Shown here: positions 63,511 through 64,000 of the stretch, in pieces
How the letters are laid out: each line of letters starts with the position of its first letter
How positions within the stretch are numbered: position 1 is the stretch's first letter
Source: Pseudoips prasinana
Lineage: Eukaryota; Arthropoda; Insecta; Lepidoptera; Nolidae
Direction: 5' to 3'
Assembly: GCA_951640165.1 (NCBI GenBank)
Contig: OX621252.1
Location: forward strand, 17,939,934 to 18,003,933
Length of the DNA stretch: 64,000 nucleotides
Notes under the pieces: model-generated
Seen by the model: the letters and a program-made list of their open reading frames with translations, nothing else
Databases searched by the model: none
Told to the model about the DNA's origin: nothing
Position numbers and translations under genes: made by a program

Positions 63511-64000
63511 CAATTTCTATAGATAGAAATATGAGTCAGATTCTTTAAATATTAATAGTCGTAATCAAGAACGTATATTGAAAAACACGCTTTCTCTTAT
63601 TTCTGTAACAACCTTCTAAAAAAACAAACGCCGCACTTGAGGAAAAATTACCATAATTTTGTGTTTAATTTTATTTCCGGTCAGTCAAGATGAACTAATT
63701 AAATTAAAAGGAGAAAGTAAATCAACCAGCTAATTTTAGCTCCCTTTGTAACAGTTCAAGCGTATTCTATACAAATACAAGAATTTGAAGCAAGACACAT
63801 GCACTGGAACTTTGTGTATGGCTTCAGGGCATATCCCTCCAAACCAAACAAGTATAAGGAAACATTTTTAATTTTCCTTTTATGTACAAGTATTAGATAC
63901 ATTATAACATAGGCTCTATTTCTTCCTGTTACGTTCTATACAAGTTTAAACAGCAATTGAAGTTAATCCACATACAATGAATGTTTAATTAGCTGCTAAA
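63511..64000. other. No gene recognised; intron 8
   Basis: AT-rich sequence with no Ig-type exon; the next Sidestep-family exon must lie to the right of the window. Confidence 0.5.

Overview
This window looks like nuclear DNA from an insect, most likely a moth or butterfly. It is AT-rich. It carries exons of a neuronal immunoglobulin-superfamily gene whose residues match the insect Sidestep family. It is also packed with repeat types typical of Lepidoptera: tRNA-headed SINEs, 5S-rRNA-like SINEs, RTE and CR1/Jockey-group LINEs, Helitron-like elements ending in CTAG, mariner, and several MITE families. No prokaryotic gene organisation, CRISPR array, rRNA gene or free-standing tRNA gene was seen.

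The only convincing host gene is on the + strand. Eight internal coding exons (14609-14741, 37990-38198, 40744-40854, 46361-46567, 52576-52721, 56605-56755, 57785-57915, 60591-60750) join in frame into 1248 nt (416 codons). Every junction has AG/GT borders and compatible phase. They encode four consecutive Ig domains, each built from two exons, with a phase-1 intron at every domain boundary. The exon(s) for the signal peptide and the exons for the last ectodomain modules, membrane segment and cytoplasmic tail were not found and are probably outside the window. Intron 1 alone is about 23.2 kb.

Region by region: 1-14600 is repeat-rich upstream sequence (LINE ORF1 remnant, RTE tails, several SINE families, a mariner inside a SINE, palindromic MITEs). 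14742-37989 (intron 1) holds a long-terminal-inverted-repeat element (about 20686-23453) and a 4.3 kb CR1-group LINE nested inside a palindromic MITE (26058-30619). 38199-46360 (introns 2-3) is dominated by SINEs, with a TA-flanked MITE inside one of them. 46568-52575 (intron 4) has a second decayed CR1-group LINE and a 330 bp palindrome. 52722-64000 holds the remaining exons, an RNase H-bearing LINE fragment, Helitron remnants and more SINEs.

The observations most worth following up are: a UGA-CUA stop context followed by a same-frame open extension of about 127 codons between ORF1 and ORF2 of the LINE at 26208-30529; the unnamed element with ~390 bp inverted arms at 20686-23453; the TA-targeting CAGACGCCAG MITE with an inferable empty site; and an unusual density of near-perfect short-loop hairpins. 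Family names for repeats are assigned from remembered motifs, not from a search.
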